Shown here piece by piece: positions 1 to 5,610 of a stretch of DNA of 5,610 nucleotides. Positions within the stretch are counted from its first letter, which is position 1; each line of letters begins with the position of its first letter. The notes under the pieces are model-generated. The model searched no databases. It worked only from the letters and a program-made list of their open reading frames with translations, and was not told where the DNA came from. Both the position numbers and the translations under genes were made by a program. This DNA comes from Streptomyces violaceoruber (lineage in GTDB: Bacteria; Actinomycetota; Actinomycetes; Streptomycetales; Streptomycetaceae): contig JODI01000177.1 in assembly GCA_000720805.1 (NCBI GenBank), positions 1-5,610 of the forward strand, given 5' to 3'.

Positions 1-1127
1 GCCCCGGCTGGGGCACCCCGCCCCCGCCCGCCCCCGGTGTTCCCGGCGGCTACGGCCCACCCGGCGGACAGGGCGGCCACGGCGGCTGGGGAGGCGGTTA
101 CGGACCCCCCGGCGGCTACCCCGGATACGGCGGCTGGGGCGGCCCCCCGCCCGCGGCCAAACCCGGTGTGATCCCACTGCGCCCGCTCGGCGTCGGTGAG
201 ATCCTCGACGGCGCGGTCTCCACCATGCGCACCCACTGGCGCACGGTCCTGGGCATCTCCCTGACGGTCGCCGTCCTCACCGAGATCGTCGTCATCCTGC
301 TTCAGGGCCTGGTACTGAACGACACCGCCGGCACCGAGGCCCTCAACGACCCGAGTGCCTCCTTCGACGAACTGTCCCGTGCCATGGGCGACGCCATGCT
401 CAGCTCCGGCGTCGTCTTCCTGATCTCGCTGATCGGCACGGTCGCCGCGACCGCACTGCTCACCACCGTCACCAGCCGTGCGGTGCTCGGCAAGCCGGTC
501 ACCATCGGCGAGGCCTGGCGCGACGCCCGCCCGCAGGTGCTGAAGCTGTTCGGCCTGATCATCCTGCTGCCGCTGATCGCCATCGGCGTCGTCTTCGTCG
601 GCACACTGCCCGGCATCCTGCTGGCCGTATCGGGTGAGAGCACGGGAGGCATCGTCCTCGCCGTCCTCGGCGGCCTGGGCGCCGGCGTCGTCGCACTGTG
701 GCTGATGATCCGCTTCTCCCTCGCCTCGCCCGCGCTGATGCTGGAGAAGCAGAGCATCTCCAGGTCGATGAGCCGCTCGGTGAAGCTGGTCCGCGGCTCC
801 TGGTGGCGGATCTTCGGCATCCAGCTGCTCGCCGGACTCATCGCGAACATCATCTCGGCGATCGTGGTCCTCCCCTTCACCTTCCTCGCCGCCGCACTCG
901 GCGGCGAAAGCGTCAGCGGCTTCCTCAACGGCACCGGCGACCTCGGCTGGACCTTCCTCATCGTCAGCGGCATCGGCTCGGTGATCGGCTCCATGATCAC
1001 GTTCCCGATCACGGCGGGCGTCGCCGTGCTCCTCTACGTCGACCAGCGCATCCGACGCGAGGCCCTCGACCTCGAACTGGCCCGCGCCGCCGGTGTCCAG
1101 GGCTACGGCGCCACTCCCGGGAGCTGA
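1..1127 (+). CDS. Multi-pass membrane protein with Gly/Pro/Tyr-rich N-terminus, 5' partial (glycerophosphoryl diester phosphodiesterase membrane-domain-like)
   Basis: The reading frame is open from the left edge (first whole codon at 3) to the TGA at 1125-1127, giving 374 visible residues; the true start lies outside the window. A GTG at 168 could be called as the start but is rejected, because the same frame continues upstream as a coherent Pro/Gly/Tyr/Trp-rich segment ending in PPPAAKPG. Counting from the codon at 168, a short motif RPLGVGEILDGA (residues 5-16) precedes about six hydrophobic segments near 27-50, 80-103, 126-153, 160-183, 214-240 and 260-290. The tail is short, charged and probably cytoplasmic. 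This layout matches actinobacterial proteins usually named after the membrane domain of glycerophosphoryl diester phosphodiesterase (PF10110-like). No catalytic phosphodiesterase domain is visible, so enzymatic activity should not be assumed. The next gene starts 4 nt after the stop, which suggests a membrane partner of the downstream MoxR/DUF58 module. The family call is from recognition, not a search. Confidence 0.85.
   Translation, partial: PGWGTPPPPAPGVPGGYGPPGGQGGHGGWGGGYGPPGGYPGYGGWGGPPPAAKPGVIPLRPLGVGEILDGAVSTMRTHWRTVLGISLTVAVLTEIVVILLQGLVLNDTAGTEALNDPSASFDELSRAMGDAMLSSGVVFLISLIGTVAATALLTTVTSRAVLGKPVTIGEAWRDARPQVLKLFGLIILLPLIAIGVVFVGTLPGILLAVSGESTGGIVLAVLGGLGAGVVALWLMIRFSLASPALMLEKQSISRSMSRSVKLVRGSWWRIFGIQLLAGLIANIISAIVVLPFTFLAAALGGESVSGFLNGTGDLGWTFLIVSGIGSVIGSMITFPITAGVAVLLYVDQRIRREALDLELARAAGVQGYGATPGS
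45..140 (+). repeat. Two tandem 48-bp coding repeats (16-residue Gly-rich units)
   Basis: Within the N-terminal low-complexity segment of the first gene, codons 45-92 read GGYGPPGGQGGHGGWG and codons 93-140 read GGYGPPGGYPGYGGWG. The two units have the same length, are directly adjacent and match at 13 of 16 residues. The three differences (Q to Y, G to P, H to Y) cluster in the middle. Several silent third-position differences show that this is not a very recent copy. The segment is predicted to be disordered and lies before the first membrane span, so probably on the cytoplasmic side. More units may lie upstream of the window. Confidence 0.8.
1119..1123 (+). promoter_or_regulatory. Ribosome binding site deciding the DUF4129 GTG start
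   Basis: GGGAG lies 8 nt before the GTG at 1132 and inside the last codons of the preceding gene. It favours GTG 1132 over the in-frame upstream GTG at 1093, which has no purine-rich sequence before it and would overlap the preceding gene by 35 nt. Confidence 0.65.
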
Positions 1128-1131
1128 TCCG

Positions 1132-1947
1132 GTGAACCTGGCGGGGGGAGTTCTCACAGCGGTACCGGCACTGCAGTACCCGGTCGACCCGGTCGTACGA
1201 CTCGTGCGGCACGCCGGCGACGCATCCGTACGGGCCGCGCTGCGGGCCGCCGACACCGCGTCCGTCCTGTCGCTCTCACGCTCCGACGACGCACCACCGC
1301 TGACGACCCCGCGCGACCCCGCACGGGAGGCAGCCCGACGCGAGCTGTCCAAACGGATGTACCACCAGAACGACCCCAGCCTCTTCCAGCGCGCCCTGAA
1401 CGCCTTCTGGGACTGGGTCGACAAGCTGTTCAACGCCGCCTCGTCCGCGACTCCGGGCGGACCGCTCGGCCTGGTCGTCGTCATCGCGGCCGTCCTCGCG
1501 GTCCTGGGCGCCCTGTGGTGGCGCCTGGGCACCCCGCGCCGCGAACCGAGCTCCGCGCCAGCCCTGTTCGACGACCGCCCCCGCAGCGCCGCCGAACACC
1601 GGTCCACCGCCGAGGCCCACGCCGCCCAGGGCCACTGGAACCAGGCCGTCCAGGAACGCATGCGGGCCATCGTCCGCTCCCTGGAGGAACGCGCCCTCCT
1701 CGACGTCCGCCCCGGCCGCACCGCCGACGAGGCAGCCATGGAAGCGGGCCGCGCCCTGCCCTCCCGCGCGGACCGCCTGCGCACCGCCGCCCGGGACTTC
1801 GACGACGTGACGTACGGCGGCCGAAGGGCGAGCGAGCAGTCGTACCACCGCATCGCCGAACTCGACCGCGACCTGGAACGCACCAAGCCACAACTCGCCG
1901 GCAGCACCAGCGCGGCCCACAACGCCCGCCAGGGAGCCGCCGAATGA
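1132..1947 (+). CDS. DUF4129 domain-containing single-pass membrane protein
   Basis: The protein has 271 residues if the GTG at 1132 is the start, 4 nt after the upstream stop and with a GGGAG site 8 nt before it. Residues 1-58 are variable-looking with no clear signal peptide. Residues 59-105 are charged and amphipathic (REAARRELSKRMYH, then FWDWVDKLF). One membrane span covers about 112-130, followed by basic residues that place the C-terminus in the cytoplasm. Residues about 157-250 form the DUF4129 domain, a helical segment with the pattern RTAARDFDDVTYGG near 217-230 and a conserved-looking SYHRI at 237-241. In other bacteria DUF4129 often forms the cytoplasmic tail of transglutaminase-like membrane proteins encoded beside MoxR and DUF58 genes; here it stands alone with no transglutaminase domain. 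Its molecular function is unknown; a scaffold or adaptor role is inference. Its stop overlaps the next start by 4 nt (ATGA). A GTG at 1204 is a less likely alternative start. Confidence 0.88.
   Translation: MNLAGGVLTAVPALQYPVDPVVRLVRHAGDASVRAALRAADTASVLSLSRSDDAPPLTTPRDPAREAARRELSKRMYHQNDPSLFQRALNAFWDWVDKLFNAASSATPGGPLGLVVVIAAVLAVLGALWWRLGTPRREPSSAPALFDDRPRSAAEHRSTAEAHAAQGHWNQAVQERMRAIVRSLEERALLDVRPGRTADEAAMEAGRALPSRADRLRTAARDFDDVTYGGRRASEQSYHRIAELDRDLERTKPQLAGSTSAAHNARQGAAE
1931..1936 (+). promoter_or_regulatory. Ribosome binding site of the DUF4350 gene
   Basis: AGGGAG lies 7 nt before the ATG at 1944 and inside the 3' end of the DUF4129 gene. It supports the ATG that overlaps the upstream TGA, and not earlier start codons in the same open frame, which runs back to 1515 inside the neighbouring gene. 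Confidence 0.65.
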
Positions 1948-3146
1948 CCACCGAGGCCACGCTCCCGTCCACCTCGGCCTCGCCCAACGCACGCCAGATG
2001 TGGACCCGCGCGCGAGGCATCGTCCTCGCCCTCCTGATCCTCCTCGTGGCAGCCGTCGTCATGGCGGCGATCCGCTCCGACGCCCGCCACGGCAGCCTCG
2101 ACCCACGCTCCGCCGACCCCTACGGCAGCCGCGCCGTGGCCCAACTCCTCGCCGACCGAGGCGTGTCCACGCGCGTGGTCACCACTCTGGCCGAGGCGCG
2201 CGCCGCGACCGACCCGGACACCACCCTTCTGGTCGCCGTCCCCGACCTGCTGACCGAGCGGCAGCAGAGCCAACTGCACTCCGCCACCAACGACTCGGGA
2301 GGCCGTACCCTCCTCGTCGCCCCCAGCAGCTGGTCCGTGGAACGACTCGCCCCCGGCGTCGTCGCCAGCCCCGCCACCAGTCTCGACTCGACGCGCCCGC
2401 CCGCCTGCGACCTGCCCGCCGCGCGGCGGGCGGGCCCGGCCGACACCGGCGGAGTCCGCTACACCGTCACCCGCCCCGGCGCCGACAAGTGCTACCCCAG
2501 CGAGCGCCTGGCCACCCTGGTACGCCTCCCGGACGCCTCCCGCGACGGCGACACCGTCGTCCTCGGCGCGCCCGACATCCTCTACAACGACACCCTCGAC
2601 GAGCAGGGCAACGCCTCGCTCGCCCTCCAACTCCTCGGTTCCCGCCCCCATCTGGTCTGGTACCTCCCCTCGCTCTCCGACGCCTCCGCCGCCGCCCCGG
2701 ACGACGAAAAGGGCTTCTTCGACCTGCTCCCCTCGGGCTGGCTCTGGGGCACGCTGCAGCTCTTCTTCGCCGCGGCACTCGCCGCCCTCTGGCGGGCACG
2801 TCGGCTCGGCCCCCTCGTGCCCGAAAAACTCCCCGTGGCGATCCGCGCCTCCGAGACCGTCGAAGGCCGCGCCCGCCTCTACCGCAAAGCCAACGCCCGC
2901 GACCGCGCGGCCGCCGCTCTTCGCTCCACCACCCGCACCCGCCTCGCCCCCCTCGTAGGCGTCCCCGTCGCCCAGGCACACGCGCCCGAGGCCCTGCTCC
3001 CCGCCCTGTCCGCCCACCCCCACAACTCCGGGGACGGACAGACCGTGCACGCTCTCCTCTTCGGCCCGCCGCCCAGCGACGACGCGGCCCTCATCGCCCT
3101 CGCCGACCAACTCGACGCCCTCGAAAGAGAGGTACGCCGTCCATGA
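1944..3146 (+). CDS. DUF4350 domain-containing two-pass membrane protein
   Basis: The protein has 400 residues, starting at the ATG of an ATGA overlap with the DUF4129 gene. A membrane span at about 25-43 follows a basic segment (R17, R22, R24), so the N-terminus is cytoplasmic. Residues about 50-245 form the DUF4350 domain, with a family-like opening (DPRSADPYGSRAVAQLL, 53-69), LLVAVPDLL (95-103) and NDTLDEQGNASLALQLLG (215-232). The fold resembles GATase-like or ABC-transporter-associated periplasmic domains, but I see no catalytic triad. A second span lies at about 266-283, followed by a basic stretch (R284, R286, R287) and a cytoplasmic tail of about 115 residues. That tail holds a conserved-looking segment, ETVEGRARLYRKANARDRAA (304-323). 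The only two cysteines, C155 and C183, are both in the predicted extracytoplasmic domain. The gene ends in an ATGA overlap with the MoxR gene. A role as membrane sensor or substrate-binding partner of the MoxR/DUF58 module is inference. Confidence 0.88.
   Translation: MTTEATLPSTSASPNARQMWTRARGIVLALLILLVAAVVMAAIRSDARHGSLDPRSADPYGSRAVAQLLADRGVSTRVVTTLAEARAATDPDTTLLVAVPDLLTERQQSQLHSATNDSGGRTLLVAPSSWSVERLAPGVVASPATSLDSTRPPACDLPAARRAGPADTGGVRYTVTRPGADKCYPSERLATLVRLPDASRDGDTVVLGAPDILYNDTLDEQGNASLALQLLGSRPHLVWYLPSLSDASAAAPDDEKGFFDLLPSGWLWGTLQLFFAAALAALWRARRLGPLVPEKLPVAIRASETVEGRARLYRKANARDRAAAALRSTTRTRLAPLVGVPVAQAHAPEALLPALSAHPHNSGDGQTVHALLFGPPPSDDAALIALADQLDALEREVRRP
3127..3132 (+). promoter_or_regulatory. 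Ribosome binding site of the MoxR gene
   Basis: GAGAGG lies 10 nt before the first of two adjacent ATG codons (3143 and 3146). The spacing is somewhat long, but it is better for 3143 than for 3146, where it would be 13 nt. Confidence 0.5.
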
Positions 3147-4135
3147 TGGACCCGACCACTGACAACGCCGCGCACACCGGGGACCCGGGCGCCGCCCGCG
3201 CCTCCCTGGAAGCCCTGCGCGCCGAGATCGCCAAAGCCGTGGTCGGCCAGGACCCCGCCGTGACCGGCCTCGTCGTCGCCCTCCTGTGCCGCGGACACGT
3301 CCTCCTCGAAGGGGTCCCCGGAGTCGCCAAGACACTGCTCGTCCGCGCGCTCGCGTCGGCACTCGAACTCGACACCAAACGCGTCCAGTTCACCCCGGAC
3401 CTGATGCCGAGCGACGTGACCGGCTCCCTCGTCTACGACGCCCGTACCGCCGAGTTCTCCTTCCAGCCCGGCCCGGTCTTCACCAACCTCCTCCTCGCGG
3501 ACGAGATCAACCGCACTCCGCCGAAGACGCAGTCGTCCCTCCTGGAAGCCATGGAGGAACGCCAGGTCACGGTCGACGGCACTCCCCGCCCGCTCCCCGA
3601 CCCGTTCCTGGTCGCCGCGACCCAGAACCCGGTCGAGTACGAGGGCACGTACCCCCTCCCCGAAGCCCAGCTGGACCGTTTCCTCCTCAAGCTGACGATC
3701 CCGCTCCCCTCCCGCCAGGACGAGATCGACGTCCTCACCCGCCACACCGAGGGCTTCAACCCACGCGACCTGCGCGCCGCCGGCGTACGCCCCGTCGCGG
3801 GCCCCGCCGACCTGGAAGCAGCCCGCGCCGCCGTCGCCAAGACAACGGTCTCCCCGGAAATCACCGCCTACGTGGTCGACATCTGCCGCGCCACCCGCGA
3901 ATCACCCTCCCTCACGCTCGGCGTCTCCCCGCGCGGCGCGACGGCCCTGCTCGCCACGGCCCGCGCGTGGGCCTGGCTGACCGGCCGCGACTACGTCACC
4001 CCCGACGACGTCAAAGCCCTCGCCCTCCCCACCCTCCGCCACCGCGTACAACTTCGCCCGGAGGCGGAAATGGAAGGCGTGACCGCCGACTCCGTCATCA
4101 ACGCGATCCTCACCCACGTCCCCGTCCCCCGCTGA
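3143..4135 (+). CDS. MoxR family AAA+ ATPase
   Basis: The protein has 330 residues, a normal length for MoxR. The first of two tandem ATGs is chosen because it makes the ATGA overlap with DUF4350 and lies closer to the GAGAGG site; starting at 3146 would remove one residue. It is a soluble cytoplasmic ATPase with a complete motif set: Walker A GVPGVAKT (57-64), Walker B LLLADE (116-121), sensor 1 ATQNP (159-163), the arginine-finger region PEAQLDRF (173-180, R179) and sensor 2 GVSPRG (260-265, R264). The core matches AAA_3 (PF07726), and the C-terminal part, about 245-320, matches the MoxR lid (AAA_lid_2). No catalytic residue looks missing, so ATP hydrolysis and ring assembly are expected. 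MoxR proteins typically work with vWA-containing partners as chaperone-like remodellers. The DUF58 gene that follows, overlapping by 1 nt, is the obvious partner; the client is unknown. Confidence 0.96.
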   Translation: MMDPTTDNAAHTGDPGAARASLEALRAEIAKAVVGQDPAVTGLVVALLCRGHVLLEGVPGVAKTLLVRALASALELDTKRVQFTPDLMPSDVTGSLVYDARTAEFSFQPGPVFTNLLLADEINRTPPKTQSSLLEAMEERQVTVDGTPRPLPDPFLVAATQNPVEYEGTYPLPEAQLDRFLLKLTIPLPSRQDEIDVLTRHTEGFNPRDLRAAGVRPVAGPADLEAARAAVAKTTVSPEITAYVVDICRATRESPSLTLGVSPRGATALLATARAWAWLTGRDYVTPDDVKALALPTLRHRVQLRPEAEMEGVTADSVINAILTHVPVPR

Positions 4136-5445
4136 TGGCACTCACCGGACGCGCCGCCCTCCTCGCAGCCCTGGGTTCCCTCCCCGTCGGCATCTGGGAC
4201 CCCAGCTGGACGGGCATCCTCGCTGTGAACGCACCGCTGGCCATCGCCTGCGCCTGCGATTTCGCACTGGCCGCCCCGGTACGACGGCTCGGCCTGACCC
4301 GCTCCGGCGACGCCTCGGCACGCCTGGGTGAAACGGCCGACGTCATTCTCACGGTCACCAACCCGTCCCGCCGCCCGCTCCGCGCCCACGTGCGTGACGC
4401 CTGGCCCCCCAGCAGCTGGCAGCCCGGCACGGAGGTCGCCGCCTCCCGCCACCGCCTCACGGTCCCCGCGGGAGAACGCCGCCGCCTGACCACCCGCCTA
4501 CGGCCGACCCGCCGCGGCGACCGTCAGGCGGACCGCGTCACGATCCGCTCCTACGGCCCCCTCGGCCTCTTCTCCCGCCAGGGCACCCACAAAGTCCCGT
4601 GGACGGTACGCGTCCTGCCCCCGTTCGCCAGCCGCAAGCACCTGCCTTCCAAGCTGGCCCGCCTGCGAGAACTCGACGGCCGCACCAGCGTCCTCACCCG
4701 AGGCGAGGGCACGGAATTCGACAGCCTCCGGGAGTACGTGCCCGGCGACGACACCCGCTCCATCGACTGGCGCGCCACCGCCCGCCAGACCACGGTCGCC
4801 GTACGCACCTGGCGCCCCGAGCGTGACCGCCACATCCTCCTGGTACTCGACACCGGCCGCACCTCCGCAGGCCGCGTGGGCGACGCTCCACGCCTCGACG
4901 CCTCCATGGACTCGGCCCTCCTCCTGGCCGCCCTCGCCTCCCGTGCCGGCGACCGCGTCGACCTGCTCGCATACGACCGGCGGGTACGCGCCCTCGTCCA
5001 GGGCCGCTCAGCGGGCGACCTCCTCCCGTCCCTGGTCAACGCGATGGCCACGCTCGAACCCGAACTCGTGGAGACGGACGCCCGAGGTCTCACGGCCACG
5101 GCTCTCAGGTCGGCCCCACGCCGTTCCCTGATCGTGCTGTTCACGGCCCTCGACACCGCGCCGATCGAAGAGGGCCTCCTGCCCGTCCTCCCCCAGCTCA
5201 CCCAGCGCCACACGATCCTGCTGGCGTCGGTCGCCGACCCCCACATCGCCGGCATGGCCACAGCGCGCGGAAACGCCGAGGCCGTCTATGAGGCCGCAGC
5301 CGCCGCCCAGGCCCAAACGGAACGCGACCGCATCGCGGAACAACTCCGGCGCCATGGCGTGACGGTTGTCGACGCCACACCTGACGACCTGGCTCCAGCA
5401 CTGGCGGACGCATATCTCGCACTGAAGGCGGCCGGACGCCTGTAA
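4135..5445 (+). CDS. DUF58 domain-containing (vWA-like) membrane-anchored protein
   Basis: The protein has 436 residues, starting at the ATG of a TGATG overlap with the MoxR gene. The same frame is open back to 3286, but those codons lie inside MoxR. No Shine-Dalgarno-like sequence precedes the ATG, so translation probably depends on ribosomes finishing MoxR. Two hydrophobic segments (about 7-21 and 26-47) form an N-terminal membrane hairpin. A beta-rich segment follows (about 60-160). The DUF58 signature GTEFDSLREYVPGDD...RSIDWRATAR spans 192-217. A vWA-like domain then begins at HILLVLDTGRTS (233-244), with later core strands at RVDLLAYDRR (274-283) and SLIVLFTALD (331-340). The metal-site motif, DxSxS in classical vWA domains, reads D239-T-G-R-T243 here. 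DUF58 proteins are frequent genetic partners of MoxR ATPases. The role is probably adaptor or receptor at the membrane; the exact function is not known. This is the last gene of the operon and ends in TAA, 25 nt before a hairpin. Confidence 0.94.
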   Translation: MALTGRAALLAALGSLPVGIWDPSWTGILAVNAPLAIACACDFALAAPVRRLGLTRSGDASARLGETADVILTVTNPSRRPLRAHVRDAWPPSSWQPGTEVAASRHRLTVPAGERRRLTTRLRPTRRGDRQADRVTIRSYGPLGLFSRQGTHKVPWTVRVLPPFASRKHLPSKLARLRELDGRTSVLTRGEGTEFDSLREYVPGDDTRSIDWRATARQTTVAVRTWRPERDRHILLVLDTGRTSAGRVGDAPRLDASMDSALLLAALASRAGDRVDLLAYDRRVRALVQGRSAGDLLPSLVNAMATLEPELVETDARGLTATALRSAPRRSLIVLFTALDTAPIEEGLLPVLPQLTQRHTILLASVADPHIAGMATARGNAEAVYEAAAAAQAQTERDRIAEQLRRHGVTVVDATPDDLAPALADAYLALKAAGRL

Positions 5446-5470
5446 ATACTGGGGGCTGATTCGAGAGGCT

Positions 5471-5500
5471 GGAGGGGCCGGCGCATAGGTCGGCCTCTCC
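5471..5500 (+). terminator. Probable terminator hairpin of the operon
   Basis: The arms 5471-5482 (GGAGGGGCCGGC) and 5489-5500 (GTCGGCCTCTCC) form a 12-bp stem with two G-U wobbles and a 6-nt loop, GCATAG. The wobbles pair only in plus-strand RNA; in minus-strand RNA they become A-C mismatches. The structure therefore most likely serves the DUF58 operon, whose stop is 25 nt upstream. No U-tract follows (ATTCAAAATC), which is common for high-GC actinomycete terminators. Confidence 0.6.
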
Positions 5501-5521
5501 ATTCAAAATCACCGTGAACGC

Positions 5522-5555
5522 AGAAAACCCCGCACCTATGGGTGCGGGGTTTTCT
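5522..5555. terminator. Bidirectional intrinsic terminator between the operon and the rRNA genes
   Basis: A perfect inverted repeat has arms 5522-5536 (AGAAAACCCCGCACC) and 5541-5555 and a 4-nt loop, TATG. The GC-rich core is flanked by A4 on one side and T4 on the other, so either transcript gets a strong stem ending in a short U-run. It begins about 9 nt past the 5S rRNA 3' end on the minus strand, the expected place for an rRNA operon terminator. It could also stop read-through from the plus-strand operon. Confidence 0.88.
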
Positions 5556-5564
5556 CCAAAAATT

Positions 5565-5610
5565 GTTCGGCGGCGTCCTACTCTCCCACAGGGTCCCCCC
5601 TGCAGTACCA
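5565..5610 (-). rRNA. rrf: 5S ribosomal RNA, 3' end only (partial)
   Basis: Read on the minus strand, 5610 to 5565 gives TGGTACTGCAGGGGGGACCC, then TGTGGGAGAGTAGGACGCCG, then CCGAAC. These are the conserved last 46 or so nucleotides of actinomycete 5S rRNA: the GGTACTGC and GGGAGAGTAGG blocks of the loop D/E arm and the terminal CCGAAC that pairs with the 5' end. The remaining 70 or so nucleotides lie beyond the right edge. The exact mature 3' end may differ by a few bases. The 16S and 23S genes are expected further right on the same strand. Confidence 0.93.

Noticed and set aside
168..1127. GTG at 168 as the true start of the first gene
   Set aside because: The same frame is open to the left edge and encodes a coherent Gly/Pro/Tyr-rich tail with a 16-residue repeat, so the GTG is an internal valine codon.
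1093..1131. GTG at 1093 as the start of the DUF4129 gene
   Set aside because: It would overlap the preceding gene by 35 nt, has no ribosome binding site and adds 13 residues with no recognisable feature; GTG 1132 has GGGAG at 8 nt.
2000..3142. Long in-frame extensions upstream of the MoxR start (and likewise 3286-4134 before DUF58, 1515-1943 before DUF4350)
   Set aside because: They translate to Arg/Pro-rich low-complexity sequence, the usual out-of-frame signature of high-GC genes, and lie wholly inside recognised genes.
2879..3745. Long minus-strand open frames, such as 288 codons opposite DUF4350/MoxR and others opposite every gene
   Set aside because: Antisense frames of high-GC coding DNA stay open by codon bias. 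Their products show no domain, and the plus-strand genes explain the region fully.
5446..5521. Possible small gene or tRNA between the DUF58 stop and the symmetric hairpin
   Set aside because: No start codon with a ribosome binding site opens a plausible frame, and the only structure is the 12-bp hairpin, not a cloverleaf.

Overview
The window looks like chromosomal DNA of a Streptomyces or a very close actinobacterial relative. The GC content is very high, third codon positions are strongly G/C-biased, the predicted proteins have the family texture typical of Streptomyces, and the 5S rRNA tail at the right edge is of actinomycete type. No in-frame TTA (bldA) codon was noticed in the five genes.

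Positions 1-5445 hold five tightly packed plus-strand genes forming one apparent operon, entered from the left edge inside its first visible gene. In order they are: a multi-pass membrane protein with a Gly/Pro/Tyr-rich N-terminus (5' end outside the window), a single-pass DUF4129 protein, a two-pass DUF4350 protein, a MoxR-type AAA+ ATPase, and a DUF58 (vWA-like) membrane protein. Junctions are a 4-nt gap, two ATGA overlaps and one TGATG overlap, so translation is probably coupled. No promoter is visible; it should lie upstream of the window.

Positions 5446-5564 are a short non-coding stretch with two hairpins. The first is best formed by plus-strand RNA and probably ends the operon. The second is a perfect 15-bp stem that can work in both directions. 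From about 5565 to the right edge lies the 3' end of a 5S rRNA on the minus strand, so the operon converges on the end of an rRNA operon.

Functionally, MoxR ATPases commonly pair with vWA or DUF58 partners and are thought to act as chaperone or remodelling modules. DUF4350, DUF4129 and the upstream membrane protein are recurrent companions that probably form the membrane part of the same assembly. The substrate and physiological role cannot be read from the sequence. This is a conserved but poorly characterised actinobacterial locus; I saw no mobile element, CRISPR array or clear new system.
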